21,928 nucleotides of DNA from Beroe ovata (GCA_946803715.1 CAMPET010000280.1:61752-83679); one strand, 5' to 3'. Positions 1 through 10,270 are shown, counted from the first letter of the stretch. The notes: generated by a model from the sequence alone, not told the origin. Numbers and translations are program-made.

Positions 1-24
1 TGTGTGTGTGTGTGTGTGTGTGTG
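1..24. repeat. (TG)n microsatellite at window start
   Basis: Twelve uninterrupted TG dinucleotides open the window. A matching GT run closes it at 21901-21928. Confidence 0.95.
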
Positions 25-306
25 AGGATAACCACACTGGTGGTATCGATGAATTAATTATTCGCCTCTTTTCGTCAAATCTCGATGCAATTAGTAGCAA
101 GTCTGTATCGAATACAGAGTTGAGTGGGAACATGTGCTGGCCAATGCCCAATAGCCACGTGGAGGGTTGTCTCTATCACTTGCCTGTGATTATCGGGTGC
201 CGATAGTGATAATTCCTTCCATAGCACTGAGAAAATGAAATAAGAACGGCGAGATTAAATCATAGAGAAGCAACCTGAAAAGAAGTGTAGCATTTCATTA
301 AAACAG

Positions 307-372
307 GGTGTATTTAGGTGCTAATCTAGGTATAAATCTAGGTGTTATTTAGGTGTTATTTAGGTGTTAATG
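307..372. repeat. Short tandem repeat, unit about 12 bp
   Basis: The motif (T)TAGGTGTTATT and variants recur about five times (GGTGTATTTAGGTGC, ATCTAGGTGTTATT, then two near-perfect copies). Degenerate on the left, cleaner on the right. Confidence 0.7.
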
Positions 373-489
373 ATGATTATAGTCATCGGTTTCAGGTGAG
401 GTGACACGGACTGGTAGTTCAGTGTCCATAGCATCGGGACACAGTCTCACAAGCACAGAGAATACTCCTGTAAAACTGGGCAGATCAAC

Positions 490-585
490 TACTGAATAGT
501 GTGGGTACTATAATGGGTGGTATCGTGGTACGGTACCACCCACTATTACTATAATAGTGGATGGTATCGTACCACTCACTACTAC
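490..585. repeat. Small inverted-repeat patch
   Basis: The core is GTGGTAC-G-GTACCAC at about 523-540. It is flanked by further mirrored versions of GGGTGGTATCGT and ACTATAATRGTGG. It could extrude as a hairpin; I see no clear target duplication, so calling it a MITE remnant is inference. Confidence 0.5.
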
Positions 586-1040
586 AGCAGAAGTTGAACA
601 GTCTACATTGTATCATGCGTTGCAAAATATGTGTATTTGAATTTGTAGGCACGCATTTGTTATTTATTAAAGCGACGGGCCACATAACATCATTTTAGCC
701 ACGATTTTCCTGGCTCCTTTCCAGAAGTTTTCAGAATGGCGCTGTTTTTTACACCTTATTTTTTATTTTTTTTTAAATATTTTTTGACAGATTAGTCACA
801 GTTTCACAGTCGTAGCTTATACTTATTATAATATTCGGGTTTATACTATGTACAGAATATTTATTACTGTAAATTAACACATAACTGTATCAAAGTAATA
901 ATAAGTAATTGTAACATATTTTATTTCATTTTATATGCCCAATTTTAATGAGGTGTTGATTACTTAAACTTTGTATAGTCTACGCAACCCATTACTCAAC
1001 TTGAACCCCCTTTACATACTTAGACGATTCCCATCACACA

Positions 1041-1098
1041 ATATATAGTATTAGTAATCTCCCTCATCACTCAATAGCTGCATGTTGAAACAGTGATG
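1041..1098 (+). promoter_or_regulatory. TATA-like box and 4-codon uORF before SNAPC4
   Basis: ATATATAGTA at 1041-1050 lies about 50 bases before the chosen start ATG (1096), a plausible TATA-like position. If transcription starts just downstream, the leader carries a tiny upstream frame, ATG TTG AAA CAG TGA (1082-1096). Its stop overlaps the main ATG by one base (TGATG). That geometry could allow termination-reinitiation. The TSS is inferred, so the uORF may not be transcribed. Confidence 0.4.
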
Positions 1099-4000
1099 AA
1101 ATCACACGAGCAGTTTCTAAAGGATGTCGAGGCAGACATTGCGCGGCTCAACGCAGCTCTTGCCGATGACGATGACTGTGATGATTTGGAGGAGGATGAC
1201 TTGATGACAGACCACACCGAACAGGTCTGTACTATGGGACTGCTTCCCGGGGTGGTATCTTATCAGTTACCACTTGGATAACCCGGGTGGTTCCCTGGTA
1301 GGGGAATGGTTCTTTTTCGAGAGCCTGGTAGCCAAATCCCATTTTATCGTCCTTATCCACTGATATTGATGATTGATATATTATGTACTTGTAGTTTCTA
1401 CGATCTTGAACAATGCTCATCCAGGTTGAGGACGTTGGAACTGAAGATTTCGAGCAAGTTTCAAGTGAAATCTTAGAAACAAAGCCGGATCCTCTGCTCA
1501 TTTCCGACCTTGACACCACTACAGTTGATTCGAGAGCCGCCACAGAGGCGACAGAGGAAATTGACACTGCTGCTATGTTACGTGAAAACGAGGATTTACT
1601 CCGGCAAATAGACACCGTTTTAGCTAAGCGACACAAAATTGACACCGTTCTGGATGCTGATATCCCAGGCTCGGAGTATCATCAGTTTGGGATGCTAGAC
1701 GACCAGGTATTGCACAGAATATTTATTTGTGCGATAATCATAAATCAACACAATTTTACAATTAAATTGACTGTCGTGATTACTCCCTACCCACTCGTCT
1801 GTTCCCTAGCAACCAGAGATTCCCAGCAAGGAGGAAGAGGACGAGGAGGAAGAGGACTATTTCCGGGACATGGACCAGTTTGTGGAATCGGACACGGCAG
1901 TGGACAGGGAAAAGTTGGACGACGTACTGGACATGAACCTCCAGTTCCAGGATTTCCTTGTAAAGATGATAGCAGAGATTGAGAGAAGACTTGCAAAGAA
2001 TAAAGAGAAACAGGTAATCGTGAAGGAAGGGAGCTGACACATGATTTGTTTCAAGAATGACTATAATCATTTGACTCGTTGCTCTTCAAGAAAACCCCCT
2101 TAGCCAAATTATTAGAATTCCACACTGATTCGCAACACAATTCCGTCATAACACAATTCAATCCTAATGTCCCTCTCCTCAGACGGCTATATCCGATGAA
2201 CAAGATCACATGTTCCTCGTATCTCAAGGATATCTGGAAACCAACATGGGGACCAGGCCACCCTCCTGCAAAGTCCTCTCTCTACAGAAGTTCAAGGCAC
2301 CGTATTTCAGCAACTTCTACAAGGATGGTCCCCTCATGAACCAGGACCAGATCAGATTGTCACACAATCCTCGGAGTTTGGTATGAGTGCCCTTTCTCTC
2401 CCCATTCATATTTGTCATCTTTATATTGTGAAATGTTGTACTCAAACACTTTTTATCGTTAATTTTGTTGAGAATCAAGGATGTAAACATTGAACGGTCA
2501 GTTTTCCCTGATGACATATATTTGCAGGTATTCACGTATGAGTCTGGTTGGGGAAAGAATGATAGGTCCAACCTCCAGGACTGCCTGAAATTAGCTATCA
2601 TCGATGAAAAGATGACTGATTTCATGACAACGTGAGTCCTGAGTATTTAATAATGAGCAATCTTTTTCAGCAGCGTGATTATATTTAAAACCATTTTGGA
2701 GTAATTTCAAGGACCGTACTATTTCAGCAAGTCGAAGGACGAAGCAGACTTGTACCACGAGAAGCTGCAGAGCACCACCCTGGACCAGCTGCTCCGTGAG
2801 ACAGACGTGAGCACATGGGGTGACCACCAGTGGGAAGAGGTGGCCATGTCCATGAAATCCATCAGCTGCAGCAGGTCACGTGGCGATGTAATGAACCAGT
2901 GGAACAACTACCTCTCCCCTGAGGTGAAGAAATCAGACTGGACTTCCTCCGAGAATAGGAAGCTGGAGGAGTTGGTCAGCACACACGGCACTAACAACTG
3001 GCAGCTCGTGGCGAGCCTACTTAAATCAGGTCGGAAACCGTGGCAGTGTCTCCAGCGGTACCAGAAGACGCGGAAGAAGGTCTCAACACAGTTTAGTGTT
3101 GTGGATGACAAGCATCTCATGGATGCGGTTATGATATACGGCGATGCGTCCTTTGCCGACTTATCGTACTACCTGGGCGACAAGACCAGTGACCAGTGTC
3201 TCCAGAGATGGAGGTATTCCATCTGTCCACAGATAAAGCGCGGCAAGTGGACGCAGGAGGAGGACGCTGAGATCATGTCCATCATCTCGGAACACGGGTA
3301 CGACTGGCAGAAGATCAAGGATGTACAGAAACAGCGGACACGAGCACAAGTCCGTGAGAGAGTACGTATACTCATGGCTAAGGAGATATCGGGAAGTAAT
3401 GGCGGCACGAGACTCTGGTCTGTGGAGGAATCAATCCAGTTGATGCAGCTAGTGGCGAAGCACGGAGCGAGGAATTGGTCCCTGGTAAAGAAGGGAATGC
3501 AGGACCGGTACACAGCAGCTGTGCTGTTCAGGCGGTGGGGTAGGATAAGTAGTCTCCTGAACGGATCCATTAAACGTGTCTCCCTGGCGTGGGAACGGAT
3601 ATTCCTGAACGAACTGCTCAATCCGAGACGATACCTTACGAAGAAGGTGCGAGAGGAAGTGAAGTTTATGCTCCCTGATGCAGCGGCCAAAGAGCGTATC
3701 GAGGTTTTATTGGAGCGGGCGCAGGCTATTAACGGTAAGACGGCGCTCTTCCCTGCCCAACTGAAAAGACGGATGGAGGAATTAGGGACAATGGAGGAGG
3801 GAAGTCAGATGTGTACTGCTGACAGGGTCATGACGGGACCGGGGGGAGGGGCAGGGGATGGAAATAATATCTTCTCCCTGCTGAGAAATGATGCTGGTGA
3901 CATATACAGGAAGGTATGCTTTCAAGCAGTGTTTGTGTAATCCTCACTTACAAATTTCCCTGTCTATTGTGTCCTCAATATTCATCGTAAACAACCATCC

Positions 4001-4440
4001 CTCTTCTACCCAGGCATTTGAAGTTGACAATGGTCCAGAGTTCAAAATGTACTACACTCCTCCGTCCGTTACCACTCTCTCAGCCTTCAGATCCCTCCTC
4101 ATCGACCAGATTCCCACACTTCGCGAACAAGCAGGTACCATTAGTTTCCTGACACCACTTCTTGACACCAATCCCGACATCAATTCTGACATCAATTCTG
4201 AGTCCTACACATCTCTCCTTACACTCCTGACTTTTGACACAGATCATGATAGTTGACACAACTCTCGATTTTTGACAACACCCATGACACTAATCCTCAC
4301 ACTTCACTGCAGGAGCAGACACACTCAATGACGTGGAACTCCCCGACGAAACACTCCAAAGTGAGGAATTCAACCTCCTGGCTGCCCGATTCAAATCTCT
4401 CTTCTCATGGCCTCTTGTCATGGGGGAAACCCCTGTGTAG
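1096..4440 (+). CDS. SNAPC4: snRNA-activating protein complex subunit 4 (SNAP190-like, Myb repeats)
   Basis: Eight exons with GT-AG borders join in frame to 783 aa: 1096-1224, 1425-1706, 1810-2013, 2183-2380, 2528-2631, 2728-3913, 4014-4134, 4313-4440 (TAG). SNAPC4 is the DNA-binding subunit of SNAPc, which binds the proximal sequence element of snRNA genes for Pol II and Pol III in the nucleus. Seen: an acidic N-terminal part (DDDDCDD; a Glu/Asp run in exon 3), then a Myb half-repeat at residues about 330-373 and four Myb repeats at about 377-423, 427-470, 479-521 and 535-580. Typical Trp positions include DWTSSE...NNW, KWTQEED...YDW and LWSVEES...RNW. This half-plus-four layout is the SNAPC4 signature rather than c-Myb (three repeats). 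The human protein is about twice as long; the long C-terminal region is missing or not conserved. Exon 3 start is uncertain: an AG at 1808-1809 has the better pyrimidine tract. Intron 7 carries a TGACACC-rich repeat. Confidence 0.86.
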
Positions 4441-4488
4441 CACTGTGGTGTTACACCTTGCAACACCCTGGCGTTGCACCAACTTGTA

Positions 4489-4510
4489 AATAAACCTCAT
4501 TGTAAATAAA
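4489..4510 (+). promoter_or_regulatory. Polyadenylation signals of SNAPC4
   Basis: Two AATAAA hexamers, at 4489-4494 and 4505-4510, lie 49 and 65 bases after the TAG stop at 4438-4440. They sit in a duplicated TTGTAAATAAACC context. This position suits the 3' end of the plus-strand gene. Confidence 0.65.
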
Positions 4511-4591
4511 CCGGAACACTCGACTGCCATGGACTTTGTAATGATTACACCTGGACACTTGTGGGACATCGCTTCATTGCCCTGCTCCTCA

Positions 4592-4613
4592 ACTTCTCTT
4601 CTCAAAGAGAAGT
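4592..4613 (+). other. Perfect 9-bp hairpin downstream of SNAPC4
   Basis: ACTTCTCTT-CTCA-AAGAGAAGT forms a perfect 9-bp stem with a 4-base loop, about 80 bases beyond the second AATAAA. It is not a histone-type stem-loop (wrong stem and flanks). The role is unknown. Confidence 0.45.
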
Positions 4614-5260
4614 CTACAGCTTACCACAATAGGATTCACCACACACGGGAATACTGCTGAGACATCGCCCACTTTCTGAGGTAGAACTTGGGTTGATAAT
4701 GGATACTTTTTCTTCAGTTTTTCACTTCTTACTTTAGTTGCAAGTATGAGTTTGAATAGCACTGCACATTACTATCACAGTAAGCTCCACATAACAACCT
4801 ACATTCACAATGTAGCTATTGTTATCCTTGGAACATGTCACTGTGAAATTAAACAGGAATTAAACAGGAATTATTATTGTCCGTCTGTTCATTTCGTGAA
4901 ACGGCAGTTTTGGTATAATTTAAACACGTGACCGAATTATCACGTTGAAGTGTACGTGGTTATGCATCTCCGTATAACATACTGAACATTTTAACATGGG
5001 CGAATAGTAATTGCTTCAGCTGTTGAGACCTGCATAAAATAGCAATAATAATTTTACGGCATCTATCATATTCAACATAAACATAATTCTGACGTGGGCA
5101 TATCCCTGCTTTATGCATAGTGTATGTAATACTTCCTGTGAATTTCTTACTGATTCTATGGCGGCCACTGTAATAATCGACGAAAGGATGCATAATTATA
5201 TTGAGGCTGTGTGTGTGTGCTATAATGAAGTTTGATACAAGCACAACCGCAGAGAGTTCT
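4614..5260. other. Intergenic stretch, nothing recognised
   Basis: AT-rich, with an 11-bp duplication (ATTAAACAGGA) near 4850-4871 and a short TGTG run near 5207-5217. Open frames here are short with no domain-like composition. Confidence 0.5.
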
Positions 5261-5295
5261 TGTCAGCCCTTGTCCTGTCCCAGTTCACCCGTACA

Positions 5296-5446
5296 CCGGT
5301 CTAGTATTGAGGTGGGACTAGGAGGGGAGCGGGCGAGGGGAGGGAGGAGTTGTCAGCACTCACTGAGTGCTGAGATACCCCCCTCTCTCTCGCCATCCTT
5401 CCCTAGCTTAGTGGCACTCAGCTAGGGAGGAAAAGCGAGAGGGGGG
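5296..5446. repeat. GC-rich purine/pyrimidine hairpin cluster
   Basis: A purine-rich tract (about 5308-5350) is followed by an 8-bp hairpin (AGCACTCA-C-TGAGTGCT, 5357-5373). A long stem then pairs CCCCCCTCTCTCTCGCC...CCCTAGCT (5378-5408) with AGCTAGGGAGG...GAGAGGGGGG (5420-5446) around an 11-base loop. The purine tract could pair with the same C-rich arm instead, so two structures compete. It stands out sharply from the AT-rich surroundings. Confidence 0.6.
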
Positions 5447-5783
5447 CATGTTCAAGTTTTTCTCAGCCATTCTTTATGCCAAGGCCCTCCATGCTCGCTT
5501 CAGCAAGTGTGTAGTCATCACGTAGTGTCTACCCCTTGACCCGCTAGTGTGTCGACTCTAACATTTGAGTTCATAAGATCAAAGGTTAGCACATTTTACG
5601 CATAGCTGTCATCTACTTATCTGGGAAAAACTCATTTTAACATAATCATTAGTCTCGCATTTATTCAATTGGTTTCATCTGTCATCATATTCGCATGTCA
5701 TCGCTTTGCTTTTGCATTTTGTTTTGTCACTCCATGATATATAAGCTTTTGATTTCAGATGATTCCACTTTCAACTTCTTCTT
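5447..5783. other. Intergenic stretch, nothing recognised
   Basis: Ordinary AT-rich sequence. No domain, RNA gene or clear repeat was seen. Confidence 0.45.
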
Positions 5784-5893
5784 CGGTAACAGTACGGAAT
5801 GCCCAACTTCTAGAATACCGAACAGAATTGTTAGGTATTCGCGACGTTGGGTATTCCCGACATTGGGTATTCTAGGAGTTGGGTATTCCGTAC
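5784..5893. mobile_element. TTGGGTATTC palindrome element, copy 1
   Basis: Terminal arms of 27 bp (5793-5819 and 5866-5892) are inverted repeats with about two mismatches, starting TACGGAATRCCCAACT. Between them the motif TTGGGTATTC recurs. The left flank CGGTAACAG is shared with a second copy at 14577, so both come from one family. Small size and no coding capacity suggest a MITE-like non-autonomous element. No target duplication could be fixed. Confidence 0.65.
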
Positions 5894-6917
5894 CCCAATC
5901 TTCTTCTTCTATTGTTTCTCTTCTATGGAGAGTCAAAATCAAGCCATCAATCAATCGCACAAAATATGTCTCGCATAGTGAAATCTCTGTATCAGGATAT
6001 GATATGTTTTGGATTGTTTTTCTGCATTGTTTTTTCCTACATTTTTTCCTGCATTATTTTTTTCCTGTATTGTTTTTCTCCAAGCTCTCATATAATACAC
6101 AATCTGCGTTGCATATTTTTTGTTATTCATAGCTTTGTTAGGGATGTTTAGCACCACAGCACACTAAACACGCCTTGAAATACGAGCTAGAATCGTAATA
6201 ATATGCATCTGCTCTGTGCACGTGCAATGTGCATGTGCACTGTGCGCTGTGCAATGTTCCTGCCCAAATCCTGCTGTATTACGTCACTGTCGTATCAGAT
6301 GTTGATGCAATTGCAGCAGTACATCGCCATCCCTCTATTCTGTTTAATGGGAGGGCATTCTCGTAGTACTTGTTATTACCTCTGCTGCATGCATGGATTT
6401 TACAAATACATGGATTGTTTGGCTTATCGATGTTCGATATTACTGAAACAAGTTTGTAATTGTCGTGGAAACCGGTGAAAACATCACATATGCTCGCTGA
6501 TTACTTCTAATAGGGGGGTGGTCGCTGATTAGAATTATCGTTATTCACACAGTTATAGACAAAGTATCAGGATATATCCTCATTCCTCAATTATCTGGCG
6601 ATACCAATTATCAGACCTGTGTGACAATCAACTCCTCCTATGCTTTATCATGCATATGCTAACCCGACTGCAGCAAAAGTGAAGATATGCACGTGCACCT
6701 AGATATCACTATGTAACGTGTCTTACACGTGACTGCTGACACGTGACCGAAATTAGGGACTTGGTCTCACTTTTGTCACTTGTCTGTTGCACTTCTCAGT
6801 TCCTTCTGAAAAGTGCTAACCATGCCGCCCGTTGTATGTCTCAAATTATAGTGGGATTGTCTATAATAACGAAACAGTACATAATGTCTCTCAATATCTC
6901 TCATACACTCTGTTTTT
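5894..6917. other. Intergenic stretch with GTGCAC-rich patch
   Basis: No gene recognised. A T-rich tract lies at 6005-6085. At about 6215-6258 alternating purine-pyrimidine sequence (GCACGTGCAATGTGCATGTG) recurs. Two CACGTGAC E-boxes lie near 6725-6750. Confidence 0.45.
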
Positions 6918-7375
6918 TCTTTAAGAAACTCTCCTTAAGAATTAGAAACTGAGCCTAGGATTTTCGAAAATTTAAGAAACTTAGCCTAGAATCCTGGAAA
7001 AATTAAGAAACTCCGTTGATCTACAATTAAGAAATTAAGAAACTTTCAGCCTGAAATTCTCAAATTTGTGTACAGAATCCTAGCACAACGATAATTCCCT
7101 CAACAGAAAACACCTGGCTTCTGGGGGCTGCGCCCCCATACCCCCGCCCCTTCACTTTTAACCGCATACCACACATCTGCCACTTCTGATCGGCATTTTG
7201 AGAAGACCGATGGTATAGACTACTAAATTGAGTACAACTATGTTGACTCAAGTAAGTTTCGAAAATTGCTATAGGATACAGAAATAAGAAACCATTTAAG
7301 AAACTTGTAGGCTCAGAATCACCGAAAAATAAGAAACCTCTAGCCTAGGATTTTGATAAGTTTCTTATCTGAGTT
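6918..7375. repeat. Degenerate AAGAAACT/GCCTAGGATTTT repeat field
   Basis: The motif TTAAGAAACT, often followed by AGCCTAGGATTT, recurs about eight times in two blocks (6918-7060 and 7285-7375). The blocks flank a GC-rich centre with a 7-bp hairpin, TGGGGGC-TGC-GCCCCCA (7122-7138). The last unit ends in an inverted repeat, GATAAGTTTCTTATC. It is probably an old repetitive element; the family is not identified. Confidence 0.55.
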
Positions 7376-7852
7376 TAGTCATAAGTACTCGGCCACATGC
7401 CTATCACTTAATCAAACCAAGTTCGTTAGATATCATTCCATCATTTCAAATATTATGGGTGTAGGGGTGCTTAAGAGAAGCTCAAGGTTCAATTTCAGCC
7501 CCAATCTCCAGTGTTTTTTCATATCACGTGGGTTGTGACGGTGAAGTGATGTGCCTCTCTTATTATACATAACTCATGGAGCAATGAACAGAGCACTCAG
7601 TATCAGAATGTTCATGAATTATTCCACTTCAGTGTATCTCCTACCTCTATTCATTGTGTTTCCACAATTATCACAACCTTGCTTCTAACATCGTCTATAT
7701 ACGGGTAAAGAACATCGTTCTATTATCGTCTTCAGGTTCACCACTATGCAGAGACTTCACATTTAACTATTTACTATCTACTGTTATAGAACATATCCTC
7801 TGTACTATAGAACATATCCTCTCCACACGTATACACCCTCCACTCCCCAGCG
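7376..7852. other. Upstream region of the GPCR gene
   Basis: No gene seen. Near the GPCR start a 17-bp motif, TATAGAACATATCCTCT, is repeated directly at 7785-7801 and 7806-7822 (period 21). It lies 31 to 68 bases before the ATG and could be part of the core promoter or leader; that is inference. Confidence 0.4.
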
Positions 7853-9133
7853 ATGTCTGACACTGCCCCCGAGGAAGAGGAAATACCTCGGATCGCGACA
7901 CTGGATTCCATATACTTCTGCCTCTATCTCTTGTGCTTCTTGGTGAGTCTGGTACAGTGTTACGATATATCGGGTGTCACGATATATCGGGTGTCACGAT
8001 ATATCGGGTGTCACGATATATCGGGTGTCACGATATATCTGTATTGTGGCATATGTGTGACTGATTGCGTGATCGTCGTGCTCATATTGCAGCATTACAG
8101 GTTTACTATCCATGTTCATGCGTCCCCTACCTACGTTTGAGTTGGGCCTCATACCTAACCCCTCCAGGTGGGTACAATTGGAAATGGCTTTGCGTTGCGG
8201 TACTTCTTGACAAAGAAGAGGGATGTTGCCACCAGTGTGTACATATTCGTTGCTTGTGCAGACATCATAGGTAACCATGATATTGTAAATGTTCTTATCG
8301 CCTGAATCGTACTGGTCGTGAAGTTTCACACTAACAGCTGCATTACCTCCGCAGTGAGCCTGCTGGCGCTGCCACTCTGCATCCCGATGATAGCACATGA
8401 GAGACAGACATGGGTGTTCAGCAACCACCTCTTCTGCAACTTTTGGGGTGTCCTCTGGTATGTGTTTTCCATCGGTACCATCTTCCTCGTGGCAATTCTC
8501 AGCATCACCCGTACCTTGCACCTGGTCTGGCCGTTCCGTCAACAGAACAGGAATGTGGTCGTCATGGTGATAGTGGGCTACTTCGCATTTCTCCTGGTGG
8601 AGTCCACTATACCCATGTGGATGGGCAGGGGCTACCGCTTCGAGGAGTGGCTCAGTTGTACCTGCAGCTGGAGGAGTAACGAACTCTTCAGCGAACTACC
8701 AACGATACTCACCATATATGACCAGATTTACCTGTTCCAAGCGTACTTTCCCATCGTACCCATACTCATATCATGCGTCATGACAATAACTTCTCTCAGA
8801 GGGTCGGATAATGCTGCTTTGAACAGGTCAAATCGGTCTATCTCTGTAACGATTGTCCTGTTTACTGTCCTGTTCATGCTGTGTAATGTTCCTACCGTAT
8901 TTCTGTATGTGGTGGCTGTAGTGGAGCGACATATGGGAAGACAGGTTATTTCCCACTTTGACATGGATCACTACTACTTCTTCAAATTCAGTAATGTGCT
9001 TACTATTTGCATGAACTCTGCCCTCAACCCCGTACTCTACTTTTCTCGCATGAAAAACATGAGGTCTTTTACCATGGAGTTTCTCTCCAAGTTGCAAGTG
9101 CGCACCGTCAAAACTGCCCATTTCTCTGGGTAA
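7853..9133 (+). CDS. Class A (rhodopsin-like) G protein-coupled receptor
   Basis: Three exons, 7853-7942, 8168-8270 and 8355-9133 (TAA), join in frame (phase 0, then phase 1) to 323 aa. Seven membrane segments are visible at the plasma-membrane receptor spacing. Family marks: GN at residues 35-36 in TM1, AD at 61-62 in TM2, Cys92 before TM3 with Cys166/168 in the second extracellular loop, FMLCNVP in TM6 (FxxCxxP type, residues 238-244), and NPVLY in TM7 (289-293). The DRY motif is replaced by TRT (116-118): Arg is kept but the acidic residue is lost. The N-terminus is short (about 17 aa, acidic) and there is no signal peptide, typical of small-ligand class A receptors. The C-tail is about 25 aa. 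Ligand and G protein cannot be told. An earlier 5' exon cannot be excluded, but the ATG followed by TM1 fits a complete protein. Confidence 0.85.
7962..8039. repeat. 17-bp tandem repeat in GPCR intron 1
   Basis: Unit ACGATATATCGGGTGTC occurs 4.6 times with no mismatch (starts 7962, 7979, 7996, 8013, 8030). Each unit contains the 10-bp palindrome CGATATATCG. It begins 19 bases after the intron's GT donor. Confidence 0.95.
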
Positions 9134-9264
9134 CTTCAAGTGTTCCTCACGAGTATCTGAAGAAACTTACCTCAACGTCCTAAAGTCTCCCGGCTGCAAT
9201 GACAATGGCCATAGAGTTAGAGTTAGACAAAACTTGGCATGATTCATATCATCAATTTGTTCTA
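9134..9264. other. 3' flank of the GPCR gene
   Basis: No canonical AATAAA is seen before a Helitron-like unit begins at 9265, so the 3' end of the transcript cannot be placed. The gene may use a variant signal. Confidence 0.35.
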
Positions 9265-9703
9265 TCTATAATATAAAGGAATAAGGCACTTATAGGAAAG
9301 TGGTTCCGCTGTATATGAATAACTCGACCAAATGGAGTTGGAGAGCCGGGATTTTTTGCAAGGTGGTAGATAGATAAATTCCGCTGTCGAACATCATTTC
9401 GGATTTTTGATTTAGGTCTTAGATTTTTTGTAATCAGCGTTCAAAGTTGGGAAAAGGGGTGCAAAAAACGACTATGCGATATAGGGAGAATAAGCGTTGC
9501 TAGGCGACGCAGGAGTTGCACGTGCATTTTTAATGAAAGTGCGCGCGCGTCCCTGTTATTGTCATTTCGTTGTTCCTTTGTTTTGAGACGTTTCAATTTT
9601 GATGCTTATACTCAATACTCATTCAAATAATTAATTCCAGATTTCTCTTATTTACTCAGTATCCGAAATTTAGTGTAGCACGCCCACTTGACGGGTGTTC
9701 TAG
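9265..9703 (+). mobile_element. Helitron-like non-autonomous unit 1
   Basis: Starts TCTATAATATAAAGGAATAA after an A and ends ...CACTTGACGGGTGTTCTAG before a T, as Helitrons do (5' TC, 3' CTRR, insertion between A and T). A short hairpin, ACGCCC-acttgac-GGGTGT (one G:T pair), precedes CTAG. The first 31 bases match the minus-strand sequence at 19884-19914. An internal stretch with TGCACGTGCAACTCCT near 9515 is shared, inverted, with 17255-17315 and 20085-20120. It has no coding capacity and is 439 bp long. Helitron assignment is inferred from termini only. Confidence 0.6.
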
Positions 9704-9951
9704 TCTNACTTTGGGTGGCAGTTTAAAGAAATGCCCAGAAACACTGATTGTGCTCCTTCATAAATTCTGTCTCGAACATGAAAAAGAATGCTCACTCTTC
9801 CATTGTAAGAGTTGGCTGCGCTGTGTGCATTCTTTTTCATGTATCAAGTAAATGACGTGTTACTGTTGATTGTCGTTTAAAATCTATTTTCCGCTGTCGT
9901 GTCCAATAACACAATGAGTAGTGCATCACGCCCACTTGGCGGGTTTTCTAG
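9704..9951 (+). mobile_element. Helitron-like non-autonomous unit 2, abutting unit 1
   Basis: Begins TCT immediately after the CTAG of unit 1 and ends CACTTGGCGGGTTTTCTAG before a T. It is 248 bp. Inside is a 16-bp perfect stem, ACATGAAAAAGAATGC with GCATTCTTTTTCATGT (9776-9791 and 9827-9842), enclosing a second small stem ACTCTT/AAGAGT. One ambiguous base lies at 9707. Confidence 0.55.
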
Positions 9952-10270
9952 TTATAGAATAAATTAATCTGAATTTTCGAGTCGATAAACATAATTCAAA
10001 TGCGTCTTTGCCTTTCAGTTTCACTTGCAGTGACGGTACTTTTGCTAGTGCTACTGCTAGTTAAGCGCTACTGCTAGTTAAGTGCTAGGTAGAAGCCCTG
10101 CTGAAGCGAACTGTCACTATCAGCATCAGTAGGGCCTGTAAGTATAAAATAACCACAGTGCATAGGCAAACGCATCTTGATCTATTTTAGTTTTCGCATT
10201 TTCATTTGTTCTTATGTTTTACTTTTATTCTTAATTGTTAATCTCATTGATATTCTTAAGAGGTGCGTTT
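9952..10270. other. Intergenic stretch with a small tandem repeat
   Basis: Nothing gene-like. A 17-bp unit, GCTACTGCTAGTTAAGY, is present twice (10050-10066, 10067-10083) with partial copies on each side. Confidence 0.55.

Larger units (their letters stand above)
25..1040. other. Gene-free stretch upstream of SNAPC4
   Basis: No convincing gene is visible. It holds a short tandem repeat built on TAGGTGTTATT (about 307-372), a small inverted-repeat patch at 490-585, and T-rich and AT-rich sequence from 745 to 960. Reading frames here are short and look like chance. Confidence 0.6.

Noticed and set aside
1232-1645. 137-codon minus-strand frame
   Set aside because: It lies across SNAPC4 intron 1 and exon 2; the plus-strand exon is supported by in-frame splicing and acidic composition.
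3169-3690. 173-codon minus-strand frame opposite the SNAPC4 Myb exon
   Set aside because: Antisense shadow of a well-supported coding exon.
7962-8039. Possible CRISPR-like array from regular repeats
   Set aside because: Units are directly adjacent with no spacers; it is a simple tandem repeat in an animal intron.
7994-8542. 182-codon minus-strand frame opposite the GPCR
   Set aside because: It overlaps the intron repeat and GPCR exons; composition is that of an antisense shadow and no family is recognisable.
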